Part shown: piece by piece, positions 48,765-61,027 of the stretch
How the letters are laid out: each line of letters starts with the position of its first letter
Position numbering within the stretch: the stretch's first letter is position 1
Source of the DNA: Coptis chinensis
Taxonomy: Eukaryota > Streptophyta > Magnoliopsida > Ranunculales > Ranunculaceae
Assembly (NCBI GenBank): GCA_015680905.1
Contig: CM027383.1
Coordinates: forward strand, 93,756,001-93,820,000
Direction: 5' to 3'
Length of the DNA stretch: 64,000 nt
Program-made: the position numbers and the translations under genes
The notes under the pieces: model-generated
Database searches by the model: none
What the model was told of the DNA's origin: nothing
Seen by the model: only the letters and a program-made list of their open reading frames with translations

Positions 48765-49448
48765 AGTATGTGGCATGGGGACTTTTGTATGTGGGCATGT
48801 GGTCCAATAGTGTATTGTCATGTGTCCATACATATTAACCATAGTTAGCGAGAGATATAGCTTTAAAAGGAAACTAAATAAAGTGAGTTTTATTTGCATA
48901 ATTAACCATAAATTAAACAAAAATAAATGGGAAACAAAAAATGTATGAGGGATTTATTATTATTTTTCTTTATTGGGCGTCTTATTTTCCCTCCTTCTCC
49001 TCCATCCTCTTTTCCATCAATATATATTATTGACTCCATATTAAAAAAAGAAAAAAAAAAATCTCACTCTTTTTATGTTTCGACATTTAGACGTGATAAT
49101 CATCATGTTTAGTATTCTTCAATATTTAGATAAGCGATAAGAATTGATGCATCCCATGATTTTGGACATGATAGTCATCTTGTTTAGCATTCTTCAATAA
49201 TTGAACAATTATTTAGTTTGTTTATCATAGCATTTTTTTCCCCTATTTTTTTCTTTAATTTGTTTGGGTACTAAAGTTTCATTGTTTTATTGACCAAAAA
49301 ATAAATTTTTTAATGGAAATTCTTTTTCTTATGGATGTGATTTTTATGGTATAAACACTATTTTTGGGCTGGGGGGGAATCATGTATGGACACATGGCAA
49401 TACACTATTGGACCCACATGCTCACATGCAAAACTCCCCACATACTAA
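48765..49448. mobile_element. Foldback/MITE with ~68-bp terminal inverted repeats
   Basis: The left arm 48765-48833 (AGTATGTGGCATGGGG ... GTGTCCATACAT) is the imperfect reverse complement of 49382-49448. The 550-bp centre has no coding potential. Long inverted ends suggest a Mutator-like or foldback element. Flanking poly-T hides any target duplication. Confidence 0.75.
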
Positions 49449-52400
49449 ATTTTTCCCTAATTTTGGTTCCCTGACGTATCTGACTATAGTTATAAGCTTA
49501 GCTAAGGGATTATATGTTATCCTTGTTTTTAATTAATTACTTTCTGTTTTTGGAATAAGGATGTTGCTTTTAATTGATGTTGCCTCAATGGTTGGTTCAG
49601 TTTCTAATGATCGTTCAAGGATTTTATGTCCATGACAATTGAATCTTTGCACGTAATTAATTCCGATTCCTATGTACCCATGTAAAATAAAAGATTACTA
49701 ATGCTTCTTTATTTTGCTAATCATAGTGGCTTTGGTCATACGTTTCAAATTAATTAAAGAATTCGTACTCCTACTTCTGTCATTTGACTTTGAGCCAACA
49801 AAATTGATCTTAAATTTATTTTTTATTTTTTATTTTTTTTTATATTGAAGTCTTAAATCTCATCTAGAGGCCTAGAGAAATATATACCGAAGTTGATCAA
49901 TTATTTGAAAAAGTTTGATTCTAATTGTACATTGGTACCACATAGTTACTACTTACTAATTACTAGTGATCGACATGCCTCGATTAGTACCTTCTGAGAA
50001 GAGATAGATAAAACTTGATCACTCTCCATTCAAGATGGACATCCAATATATTTAAAACTAATTGGTGACAAGTGGAGAGGCTTAAATATTTGTATGCGTG
50101 GCTTAGCATATCCATTGTAGGACTAAACATCGATCTTAACACTCTTCATCTTCTTTCATTCATTCCTCTTTCTTATATCTTGCCCGAATTGTGAAATTAT
50201 AATGTACCTGTGATTTCTCAACTCTTTGAAAACTAAAGAATTTCCCCAACTAAAATGTGCAAAAAAGAGTAAATATATCTTGAAAAAGGATTTCAAGTTT
50301 CGGTGGTTTTGTTTTTCTTCGTCTTCAAAGGCGCTTTTTGTTGATGTTTGGCTAGACATGATAAACTCATATATGAGTAACAGCTAACATTTTTTTCTTG
50401 AAACACTTCACTATATTGCTTTGGTTATAATGATTATGAGATTTCTATTATCAAGCTAATTAAGTGACGTATGAATATTAGTCTTAATAAAACCTCAACC
50501 TTGTATGGTGGATTCTGTCGTAAATAGCTAAAGATGGATCAATATATAGGACATACCAAACTAGTTGACAATCTTGTACTAGCTTCTTTCATAGTATAGT
50601 AAATGTATGATGTTTATGCAACTAATTTAGAAATAGTGGTCAAAGTGATATTTTACTTAGGGTAAACTCCTGATTTGGCCATGATAATGTCAATTTTTTT
50701 TCTCATTCAGCCACAAATAGTAACACAACACATTTTATCAGCAATTACTATCCTGGGTTTAAGTTTATGGGCTTTCTTTTTGCAAGACATAGTTTATCTC
50801 ATGGGCTGATGAGCATACCCGTTAAAATAAGTAATGTATTCTATATTTTGAAGGTATAATTATATATTTAAATATAAATAATATAAAAACCGATTAAATT
50901 ACTGATTAATCACATATCGCTCATAGACTGATTACTTTCAGAAACCGATTTTAACTGCTTAGCTTCCACAAAAGTTTGGTAAAAGTTCCACTTCGATTTA
51001 AAATTGATTTAGCCACAATAATAAAGATCCACCTCCAAAAAGAAAAGGCCCAAAATCAGTTTTCTGAAACCTTTTGCGCCTCCGGCTCCCTTTTGCCATT
51101 TCTAAATTTCTTTCTCTGAAAACTAATTTACAGAGGGTTTTTCATCCCTTTTTTCTTTGAATTATCATATGCAAAGAAACGACTCTGTAAGTGATACTTC
51201 TACTCTTTTTTATAATGCAAATTAGTTATTCTTTTTTTCCAAATTTCCATGTGCTTTAGGTATGGGTTATTTAATTTGAACAGGTCATGGTGCATTGGTG
51301 CTTTGTTTTTATTGGTTGAAGTAGTAAAGTATATTTATTTATTGGGTTTTTAGTGCAAGTAAGGTGAAGTTATTGGTTTTGTGAACTCGAGAGTGTATTG
51401 TTTGTGAATAACTTTCAATTCTCTTACATTATGTAGTGAATATTTCAGAATGGGTAGAAAATTACAAGTGATACTTCAATTGTTAGTATTAAGTATTAAG
51501 TATCATATTGAATTTGTAATGTGTGTTATTCGGGTAGGATAGCTAGCTAGTAGTATTCCTACTGCTAGGAATGGTTCTGTTTCTGGCTTTATAGTCAATT
51601 CAGCTAGATGTATGGTTAGCTCTATCTTATGATGTTGCATCTTGACCCAGATTATTAGAGTTGATGGAGCATACAAAATGTGCAATTTGGATTGTTGTGG
51701 TAGTAGTAGGATTATTCAAATCCTTCTTTTTGTTATAAGTAATATAATATTGTAATGTAGACTCGCAGAGTTTCAGTACTCTACACAATACAATAGTCTA
51801 GAAGTGTAGTCCTAAATGTATATGGTATGGTGGTATCTGTATCATGTTATACCACCAAATTAGTTGTTTTTAGAAATTGTCCAGAGTCCGTACTGTTTTT
51901 TATTTGAAAACTAATTTATATAGCGTTTTTTCATCTCCTTTTTCTTTGAATTAATAGTTTATTATTGTATTTTTCTTTTTAGTTTTATTGTGTTAAGACT
52001 TAAGAGAACTATGTGACGCTTGATCCATGGGTTAGGTTCAGAAAAAATATTTTGCTTTTTTTGTTATTTTTTATTATTAATATATAGGCCCCATTTTCTG
52101 GGCCTCTTGAAACGCAAGGCCGGAGGGGGGTTATGAAAAATTTTGTGGCAGATATATACTTCTTCATATTTAGCTTCTTTTTATTTTTCTGCATTACTTT
52201 TTCTTTTTTCATTATGCCAAATTACGATGTCAGTTAGTGTACATTACATTTCCGAAACCATGCTACAGATAATCCCATTTCATTAACAATAAAAAGCAAG
52301 GCTGGACCGCGACGTCGGGTACAAGTTTGTGCCAAACCAGCATGCTTAGATTGGGACATACCGACATACAACATTTGGTTCTAAATTTTGAAAATGATGT

Positions 52401-53785
52401 TACCTTATCCAAATTCAGAACACCGCAAATTCTTCTTAATTAGTCCGCATAAAGTTACTTAATTTCATTGTAATTTGTAGATCGAGTTAATATTTGTTGA
52501 GGTTAGGGTTTCCAAAATTTACTAATGTTTGATAGAAAATCTTTCAGCAGTGTTATCACTTACGACATATATCTAACTTCTTTAAAGAAAACGGTGGGAG
52601 GAACAGTGAAATTCATCACGCCATTAATTTTTTTTTTTCTAATTTTGTTGATCTATTACAGCTCAATTTTTTATTTTTTTTTGCATGGGTAAAATAGTAG
52701 TTTCACGCCTATAAATTAATGAAAAATAAAATAAAATCAGAAAATCGTTCAGCAGTGTTATTTTTTTTTTTTCCGATTTTGCCCCCGACATATATAGGTC
52801 ATGATATTTTTTTTTTGTTTACGTGGCAATTCCAAATAGGCATTTATAATTCCATTTCCATGCATCATGTAGAAACAAAATTTTCGAAGCTTGAATTAAG
52901 GCTATATGTGCCTATGTTACCAGTGTGAGCCAGGGCTCGACACATTTGTTATTTCAAATAAAGTTTAACACCAGAACAATTTAACTTCAATTTATACCAC
53001 TTGTTCTGAGAAATGAAGTTCTATCAATGGGGTGTCCTGTTTTCAAGTTTCAACCATAGCACATGGGGGAGTGATGGTAATAATGCTGGATAAAGTAGTA
53101 AAGAAGGAAAAGACATACAAAGCCAAGAAAAATGCCAGTGAATGAATTTTAATTCCTAGCGTTAACGCCACTTAAGTGATCTTAGATAGAGACCCATGAG
53201 ACAATGGCTGGTATCCAAATTTTAGGCAATAAAACGGCCATATGACCCACCTAGTATATGCTCAAGGTAATGCATTCATACCACAAGAATATGTGAATCA
53301 TCCTTCTCTACAAAGCCAACCTAATAGTCTTCCTTTTGCCGAAAGTGTTTGGACAAAATTACCAAAATCAATTCATTCAATCCAACAGTATCTATCGTAT
53401 GGTCCCTATACATTCGAGTGGTATCATTTACCATATCAAACGGCGCATAAATAACGAATTGTCGTCCTCCATTTGCCTTAACATTATTCAGAATCATAAA
53501 ATGTTTTTTGCATGTACTGATGTACGCTTCAAACAGAGTCACCATGTTTTCACGGTTCGAAGTGTGCCTGTAATTGTTTCATCGCAACAATCAACAACTT
53601 ATTCATGCATGATATTATTGGTGGCAGACAAGCGGCCACATATTTTGTTTCATCTCCACAATTCTTCCTTCCTCAATAAATAACCTCCATGAGTCTCCAA
53701 AGTAGTGATTCCTTTCCTTTTTGTCTTTGAAGCGGTCCCATATATTCAAGTCCAGTAGGTTTGAGTTCACCAAGTGTAAACCAAT

Positions 53786-56189
53786 ATGCATCATTCTTCG
53801 TCAACTTTGCAATGGTTAAGCTTGGTGGGAATTATTTGGCTTCAATCCATAAATGGAACAAACACTGATTTTCCAGCATACTCTTCTCAACTAAAAAACT
53901 TACTCAAAATCTCTCAAATCCAGCTAAATAACCTCGCCTTTGCATCCGATGCTGGAAAGCTTTTCGGTTGGTTATCCGGTCTTGCTACGGTTTACTTACC
54001 ACTCTGGTTAGTCCTCATGATCGGCGCAGCTCTTGGGTTGATTGGTTATGGTGTTCAGTTCCTCTTCCTGAATAACTGGATTGCTTCTGCATCATATTGG
54101 CATATATTTTTCCTCACTGTTCTCGCAGGAAATAGTATTTGTTGGATCAATACAGTTTGTTATGCAATTACTATAAAGAACTTCCCGTTTGATCGACAAA
54201 CTGCGGTGGGGATATCTACTAGTTACGTGGGATTAAGTGCAAAGGTTTACACCGATGTTGTAGAGGCCATTTCCCCTCAAACTCCAAATAAGAAGGCCAA
54301 AACATATCTTGTTCTCAATTCCATTTTGCCTTTAATTGCTTCTATGGTAACCGCACCATTATTTGGAGACGTTGAGGTTAGGAAAACAAAGGGACTAGAC
54401 CTGGGGTTCATAGTCATGTTTGTCATAACACTTGCTACTGGATTGTATGCTGTGATCAGCACTTCGAGCTTGCTGGATATGTTCTCACCATTGGTTCATG
54501 CAATTGGCCTAGGGGTACTCTTGGCTACCCCTTTAGTAATCCCATTGGCGACGAAGATGAAACAAGTTTTTGAAGGAAAATGGTTGAATAAGATGGAGAA
54601 GAGAGTGCATGATCTTGGTGTGGATAAACTAGGTGATCTAGAGAAAGTAGGAAATGAAGAGAAAGAAACTGAATGGTATGAAGAACTTAGCGAGACTAGA
54701 GTGATGGAAGAAATTGGAGTGAAGTTGATGCTCAGAAGAGTGCAGTTTTGGTTATATTTCTTTGTATATATGTTTGGTGTTACTCTTGGGTTGGTGTATC
54801 TGAATAACTTGGGCCAAATAGCTGAGTCTCGTGGTCACTCTAAGTCTTCAACATTGGTCTCTTTATCTTCGTCATTTGGGTTCTTTGGGCGGCTCTTGCC
54901 ATCTCTCTTGGACTATTTTTTTGCAAAGTAAGTTCCCCCTCTTTCTCTCTTTCTAACGTTCCTCACATCCACAGTTCATAAAATGTCTCTAGAATATCAT
55001 GAGGAAAAGAATAGAACCAACCCTGGTGTTAAAAGAACTAGCATAGTTGCTAGAAATTTTGGAAACCGCCTCTTTTTGTTTCTTTCACGTTCTTGATTCT
55101 TCGTCTATGGGGGATCAAGGACCATAAACGACTATGTTTCACTGTCCTACGAAACCATTGTGTGCACAATAATGTGACCTTAAAAGATCATAAAGTATTA
55201 TCTCTGTTGGATCATCTGAGGTGATATTTGTACGTACTCCACGAAGATGATCCAACCTCTACACCAATGCATACCATTGACCCCAAAAGAGTTTGATCTG
55301 AATCAACATCAACTAATTCTTGTAGCAGCTGAAGCAAATTTTGTCCCAGGTGATGCCATGTAGTGGTCTTACTTTTTTGGATAAGTGGTCATGCACGCCA
55401 TGCTCATAAGTCATACCAAAATATAAAGAATCGTTTGTCTGGACAACGGCTTCTACACTTTTTAATTTTCTGATCGGCTTTACCTCACTTTTGTCTTGAT
55501 ACGAATTCAAAGATATGAGAAAAAAGTCAGAGGGCTCACCTGGCTTTTGTTGTAGACAGTATTGAGGTGAGTCAGGACTAAAAAAAGATTGCAACAGAAG
55601 ACTTATATTTCTACACATAGTATTCAGGTGAGTCGCGGACTCACCTGGCTTCAAATAAGGCATTTATGTTGAAGAATACCACTAAAATCTTGACACACAG
55701 CACCGTTAATGTCTGGGTGAACTTGGTACTAAACAGCAATATTTTCAATTTTGCAGGAGCAAGTACATGGTGTCAAAACCAGCGTCCATTTCAATGCTAA
55801 TGACCCCAATGGCAGGGGCCTTCTTCTTACTACTGCACACAAACAATACTACTCTGTACATTAGTACCGCTATCATAGGAGTATGTACTGGAGCAATTAG
55901 CTCCATAGCTGTCTCTACGACAACAGAGCTTTTTGGAACTAAGAATTTCAATGTGAACCATAATATTGTTGTTGCCAACATTCCTATAGGATCCTGTGTC
56001 TTCGGATACTTCGCAGCAGTACTTTATCAAAGGGAAGGAAATCATACTGAAGGGATGAACTGGAGATGCATGGGTGAAGATTGCTACAGAAAGACTTTCA
56101 TCATTTGGGGAACTGTTTGTTCTTTTGGGACTCTGCTCTCTTTTATTCTCTACATTAGAACCCGTAAATTCTACATGCGGAATCTATGA
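53786..56189 (+). CDS. NFD4-like major facilitator (nodulin-like) membrane transporter
   Basis: Two exons, 53786-54927 and 55757-56189, with a phase-2 intron (GCAAA|GTAAGT ... TTGCAG|GAGC), give 524 aa. The N-terminal nodulin-like domain shows WLSLVGIIWLQSINGTNTDFPAYSSQLK, SQIQLNNLAFASDAGKLFGWLSGLA and further membrane helices. A long acidic hydrophilic loop (about residues 265-310, KMEKRVHDLGVDKLGDLEKV) separates it from the C-terminal MFS half (FWLYFFVYMFGVTLGLVYLNNLGQIAESRG, SSSFGFFGRLLPSLLDYF, then TTELFGTKNFNVNHNIVVANIPIGS). This is the plant family of NUCLEAR FUSION DEFECTIVE 4, named from a defect in polar nuclei fusion. Substrates are largely unknown. No lesion is visible. Confidence 0.92.
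54928..55756. other. NFD4-like gene intron with an antisense open frame
   Basis: The 829-bp intron contains an ATG-initiated 116-codon frame on the - strand (55663-55313). It has an internal imperfect repeat of a KPGES/KPGEP-containing stretch and a C-terminal CFSCYKN. I recognise no family. It may be chance. Confidence 0.4.
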
Positions 56190-57699
56190 GAACTAACCTT
56201 ACACATACACACATGCACATACAACGATATCACACTTACACATACAGTTATACAAGAGTCTGGCTACGCAGTAACCGGGTACTAGGATTGAATCTCAGTA
56301 ACCGTGTTGAATTGCACGCCACCTGTCCCTCAATTTAACAGAAAATACCTCAGTCAACAATTTGAAGTTTTATTTTGTTTCTTTTTTGTGCTATTGTTTT
56401 AAGAGGTTTTCTTACATGCCCATAACTTCCCGATGCATTCCAATGTACATCAATCTCAGCCACACATCTAGATTTTTGTTAGAAAAATAAAATTCTAAAG
56501 GAAATTTGTTAACAAGAGAAACTGGTTAGATAATGAAACAAGTATAGAAAATACCGAATCTACCCATAATGCTAATCCAACATAAAAACAAAAAAGTAAC
56601 CATCGTAATCTCAGAAATTTTGAACCTTCGGAAAAAAGGAAATAGTTTACACACTCTTTCTTTGGCAGAGTTATGATTTCTCCACTGAACTCTCTTTTTT
56701 GTATTGTTTCCCTCTCTCACTCTCAACTACACAAATTAAAAAATTCTCGCCACTGTTCACTTTCTTCTTCAGACCTTCTTCTTCCCCGACCTTCTTCTTC
56801 CCCCGCAACTTGCAGCACCGCTTGTGCTGCCCACACCCTCGCCACCACCCACCGCCTCTCAAAACCCCTCTGCCGCACCTCCACCAGCACCCACCGCCTC
56901 TCAAAATTCCATCCACCTTCTTTGCCGCACCTTCTTCTCCCCTTCTCTGCCGCACCACTGGTGCTGCACCACCCACCGCCTCTCAAAATCCCGACCCTCC
57001 ACCAGCACCTTCTCTCTCTCCTCGCACCCTCCACCAAAGACCAAAAAATTCCATCCACCGCACGGATCGCCTCTCTCACCACTTTCGCTACGCACCACCA
57101 CCGCCCACCCCCCATCGCCACCACCATCTTCAAATGCATTTCTCACGTCGCCTAACACCCCACCGCCTAATACCGTAAATCCAACACCACCTCGTCCACC
57201 ACCACAAAGACCACCACTACACCACCACCATCCTTTATCTTTTCCCCAATCCCACCACCGCCATTTTCTTCACCATCGTTTGCGCACCTTTGGCACACCA
57301 CCATCTCTAATTCCCTAATCTATTCTCATATCCCACCACCACCATCTCTTTACCTTCGTCTTCGCTATAAAACCCGCACCAAGACTCTCCTCCATAAGGC
57401 CCAACCACTACCTCCCGAACTGTTTTGGGTTAGTTTGGGAGTAGGAAATGACTTGTATTAGGTTCGTTAGGTTTGGGTTGGTTTGGTGAACTCATTTGTT
57501 TGGTTTTGTGGTTGTCCGGAGATAAACTTTTTAGGTTGGTACCTTGTTCCTCACGGAAGGGTTTTGGTTTAGGTTTTGTTTGTTGGTTAAATGAGGTTTG
57601 GGGTTTGTAGTCTTCTTAAGCGAGATTTGGGATTTGCTTATTTTGGGTTTTGTGTGATTGGATTTGGGTTTTGGCCGACTTATCGATTGTGGTTTGGGA
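56190..57699. repeat. CCA/CTC-rich low-complexity region
   Basis: 56760-57340 is strongly pyrimidine-rich on +, with repeated CACCCACCGCCTCTCAAAA (three copies at about 56845, 56890 and 56968). Open frames in three + frames and on - are by-products of this composition. A TATAAAA lies at 57366. This region could be the 5' part of the downstream retroelement, but no boundary or target duplication was identified. Confidence 0.6.
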
Positions 57700-57759
57700 T
57701 ATGAGAAAGAAGAATGTTGTTTCTTCTAGTTCTATTGCCCCCGCCTCTTAAGAAACGTG

Positions 57760-59500
57760 TTCATTGCCCTTTCCGGATGATCGTCATGGATGCACTAATG
57801 GGGTAAGCGGTAATGGTTTTACTATTTCCTACTTTTTCACGCATTTTGATAAACAACACGTAGGTTGTCGGTTGAGTATTGATAGGTGCGGGATGAACTT
57901 AAGGATGATTGTGATTTGTATTTGTTATTGGAGAATTCTTTAAAGTCTATTGACAAATGGATGTGTGGTCGTTGTCTTGGTATCCACGCACTTGGTATAC
58001 CGTGGTCGCATCCGGATGTTATCATATCACCACCGTTTTGATGGAGAACGGGAATCCCCATGTTTCATTGTGGGCATACCACGGCCGCCTCCTAAGCCCT
58101 AAGACTATAGATCTTGCATCCACGACCACGTAGGGGTGGTGGTGATACCCCGACCCGCTTTTGTTCCTTCTTCTTTAATGAGAAATTAATGGATGATGCA
58201 TTTCAGATACCTTTCCGAACCGTGAAAAGTATACCACGTGCTTGTCGATTGGCTTTTTCGGTGCAATCAAATCGGCTCTACGGGATATTACAACCCATCC
58301 TAGTTCGGTTATGCCTTGGGTTCGCTCTCCTCCTTTTGCCACGTTGCACCCCTCGCAAGTTTTTCGACCACGAAATCGTCCGGGAACGTTGTTCGCACTA
58401 GGAAAAACTTTCAAAGAAAAAAGCAGATTCTCCATGCTTTGACGACATGGAATGAGCCTAGCGGGATGTTTCGTCTTTTAGAGTCTGTCATAGAGCCTCC
58501 TTCATTCCAACCAACTCGGAAATCTGCCTCCACTCAGAATGTGCGTCGATGCCTACAGAAAGTTGCTGATGGACATTTTGCTGCAGCGGTTAAAGTGTTA
58601 TCATCATCAGGAGTTGCATCTAATACTGCGGAGACTATATGTGCATTAGAGGAGAAGCACCCAATCGCGACAACCACCGTAAGACCGACCGACTTTCCCT
58701 TTCTTTGAGCCCCCTTTAGTGGTAGAGAGAGACGGCCTATTGTCATGTATTAGGTCATTTCCGAAAGGTACTTCTTGTGGTCGGGATGGTCTTCGAGCTC
58801 AGCATTTGTTGGATGCCATGAGTGGGGCTGCAGCAGCTATATCGTCTGATTTGCTAGATGCATTGACCCCTGTGGTGAATCTTTGGTTACAGGGTCGATG
58901 TCCACAGCCGTTAGCAGAATTCATTGCGAGTGCTCCGCTTACTCCGCTTCTCAAGCCGGATAATAGTATTCGTCCTATAGCCGTGGGGATGGTTTGGCGT
59001 CGTTTGGTCTCCAAGATTGCGATGAGAGGAGTTTCCAAAGATGTGGTAGGATACTTACAAGATTTTCAATATGGGGTTGGTGTTTCTGGTGGAGCAGAAG
59101 CGATTTTGCACGCTGTCAACCGCATAGTGTATGCTAACAGTGATAGTACCTCTCTCGATCTTTGCTTGTAGATTTTCGAATGCTTTTAACATGGTTGATC
59201 GGACTACCATGTTGAGAGAGGTTCAGATCCGTTGCCCGCCTATTGCCCTTTGGGTTGAGTACTTGTATTGTCAACCCGCGAGGTTATATATGGGGATGGC
59301 TACATATGGTTGGCTCTCGGGTCCAAGCAAAGGCGACCCTTTGGGTCCCCTTCTCTTTGACCGGTGTTGCATCCCCGATTCTCGCGGATCCATCCGGTTG
59401 TCGAGTTGATGCTACTGTGCTTGGTATCTAGATGATGGGACTCGATCGGAGAAATAGAAATCGTGGCGGCGGCTTTGGTATGATACGGAAGGAGGACCTT
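57760..59500 (+). pseudogene. Zinc-finger and RT part of the retroelement, frameshifted
   Basis: Fragments lie in several frames: 58316-58708 (ends before HPIATTTVRP), 58719-59171 (RT N-terminal and finger region, GVGVSGGAEAILHAVNR), and 59131-59409 (FSNAFNMVDRTTMLREV to GDPLGPLLF). The motif A Asp codon survives (GTAGATTT, about 59178), but one base is missing after it. The catalytic YLDD survives in a third frame. Each lesion is a small indel, which is what decay of a once intact long frame looks like. Confidence 0.75.
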
Positions 59501-59520
59501 CTTACGGGCTGGTTCTTAAT

Positions 59521-60945
59521 GTGGCTAAAACTGAGATATTTTGGCCATCACTGGATCCACGACGCTCCACTCCTGGTCTCTTTCCTTCAGATTTATCTCG
59601 GCCCTCGCCAGGAGTCGATTGCTTGGAGGTGCGGTCGATCGATTCATCCTTTGTCATGGGCCTTGCTCGCAAGCGTGTTGAAAAGGTTGTGACTTTGATG
59701 GACCGTTTAGCTAGTTTGGAAGATCCACAGTGTGAGTTAGCTCTCTTACGTGCTTGTGCTGGGCTCTCTAAGTTGGTCTTTATGATTCGCACTTGTCCAC
59801 CATCCCTTTTTAGAGAGGCAGCCAAGACTTTTGATCGGCATCTCCGCAGTGTTCTGCAGGGTATTGTGGTTTCTGATGGTCCTTGCTTCGGTGATTTGCA
59901 GTGGCGTTTATCGACACTCCCAGTACGTCTTGGTGGGCTAGGTATTTATTGTGCCACTGATGTCTCTACTTTTGCTTTTGTGGCCTCTCGTTGTCAGACT
60001 TCTGAGCTTCAGAACCACATTCTTCGGAGTTGTGGGCCAGTGCCTTTGGATGAGATTCTTGATGTTGCTAGCAGTGCATTGAGTATGTGTCTGCCCGATT
60101 TTGACCTCAGTTCTATGGCTGTGAATGCTACCGTCCCCTCAAAACCACAAAAAGTTTTGGCGGAAGCATTCTATGGTAAGATTGTTGCTGGTCTTGAGAG
60201 GGAGTTTGTGTTATCTGCTCGTCAGAAAGCAGTCATTGGATGCTTGCAGTCCGAACACGCAAAGGATTTTCTACTTGCTATTCCGATGGAGGGACTTGGA
60301 CAGCATATGTCGCCGGTGGAGTATCGTTCTATTCTCCGGTACCGTCTCATGATTCCTTTGTACTCTGATGGTGGTCTATGCCCCGCTTTGCAAAAGAGTA
60401 GACTAGATGCTTTTGGGGACCATGCGGCACATTGCGCACATTTTTCAGGTTTCAAATACCGACATGATCATGTCAGAGATATTTTATGTGATGCATTCTG
60501 GAGGGCTGGGGTACAAGTGAAAAAGGAGGCTCCCGTTAATTTTCTCACTGATCCGAATGAGGGAAGATCTACACTTCGGCCTGCGGATGTATTGATCTAC
60601 AGTTGGTCTGAGGGGAGACATGCGTGTGTTGATGTAACTGGAGCCTCTCCGTTGGTAGGGCTTGGGAATGGAGTCTTTGAGGTGGGAGAAGCAGCTAAGA
60701 GAGCAGCGGCAGGGAAGATAGAGAAGCATGAGGAAGCTTGTATAGCTAACCAACATTGTTTCATTCCGTTTAGTTTTGACACTTTCGGTTTCTTGGAACA
60801 ACAGTCGGTTGAGCTTCTCAAGAGACTTCAGAAGGTTATGGACAGTAACGTTATGACAGCTGGTTCCAACGAGTTTGTGTTTAGAAGGATAGGATTTGCT
60901 ATTCATAAAGGACTTGCGGCGCAGCTTGTTGCACGCTTGTCCTAA
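59521..60945 (+). pseudogene. C-terminal half of the retroelement: RT thumb to REL-like endonuclease (474 codons open)
   Basis: The longest open frame in the window. It begins at AKTEIFWPSLDPR just after the YLDD region and continues through DPQCELALLRACAGLSKL, GDLQWRLSTLPVRLGGLGIY and IPMEGLGQHMSPVEYRSILRYRL. A zinc-type motif follows (CPAL ... DAFGDHAAHC ... KYRHDHVRD). Relatives I recall have CPxC, so the second Cys seems lost. Then comes LRPADVLIYSW ... HACVDVTG. The two Asp (codons 60586 and 60631, 14 residues apart) have the P-D-x(12-14)-D spacing of R2-type restriction-like endonucleases. The end is RIGFAIHKGLAAQLVARLS. Plant databases often carry relatives under unrelated names. The nuclease role is inferred. 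Confidence 0.65.
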
Positions 60946-61027
60946 TTATTTGTAATCCTCGTTATCATTATCAATAAAATTTCCACTTAATAAAAAAAAA
61001 AAAAATAAAAAAATAAAAAAAATAAAA

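Larger units (their letters stand above)
46481..53785. other. Gene-poor region
   Basis: Apart from the elements listed separately, this 7.3 kb is AT-rich, with T-runs and no recognisable protein on either strand. A stretch at about 49905-50165 resembles the flanks of LINE 2. Frames of about 70-115 aa at 53242-53683 on both strands are unrecognised. Confidence 0.5.
57700..61027 (+). mobile_element. Non-LTR-type retroelement with RT and restriction-like endonuclease-like C-terminus
   Basis: The coding remnant starts near 57700, ends at 60945, and is followed by AATAAA-bearing 3' sequence and an A-rich tail (60983-61027). An N-terminal zinc-finger-like segment (HCPFPDDRHGC ... HFDKQH, about 57758-57850) precedes MCGRCLGIHALG. 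The RT has GTSCGRDGLRAQHL, SIRPIAVGMVWRRLVSKIA, motif A remnant NAFNMVDR, motif B GDPLGPLLF and catalytic YLDD at 59425-59436. A long C-terminal domain follows. There are no LTRs. The layout (zinc finger, RT, zinc motif, nuclease in a single frame) is that of R2-like elements, not plant L1. Several frameshifts and stops before 59520 make this copy inactive. The 5' end is undefined. Confidence 0.7.

Noticed and set aside
53242..53683. Opposed frames of 70-115 aa upstream of the NFD4-like gene
   Set aside because: No recognisable motif in either strand. The frames overlap and would leave no sensible promoter for the transporter gene.
56673..57318. Five overlapping 85-164 aa frames on both strands in the CCA-rich stretch
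   Set aside because: They arise from low-complexity C-rich sequence lacking stop codons in several frames. No domain is recognisable and the frames overlap each other.
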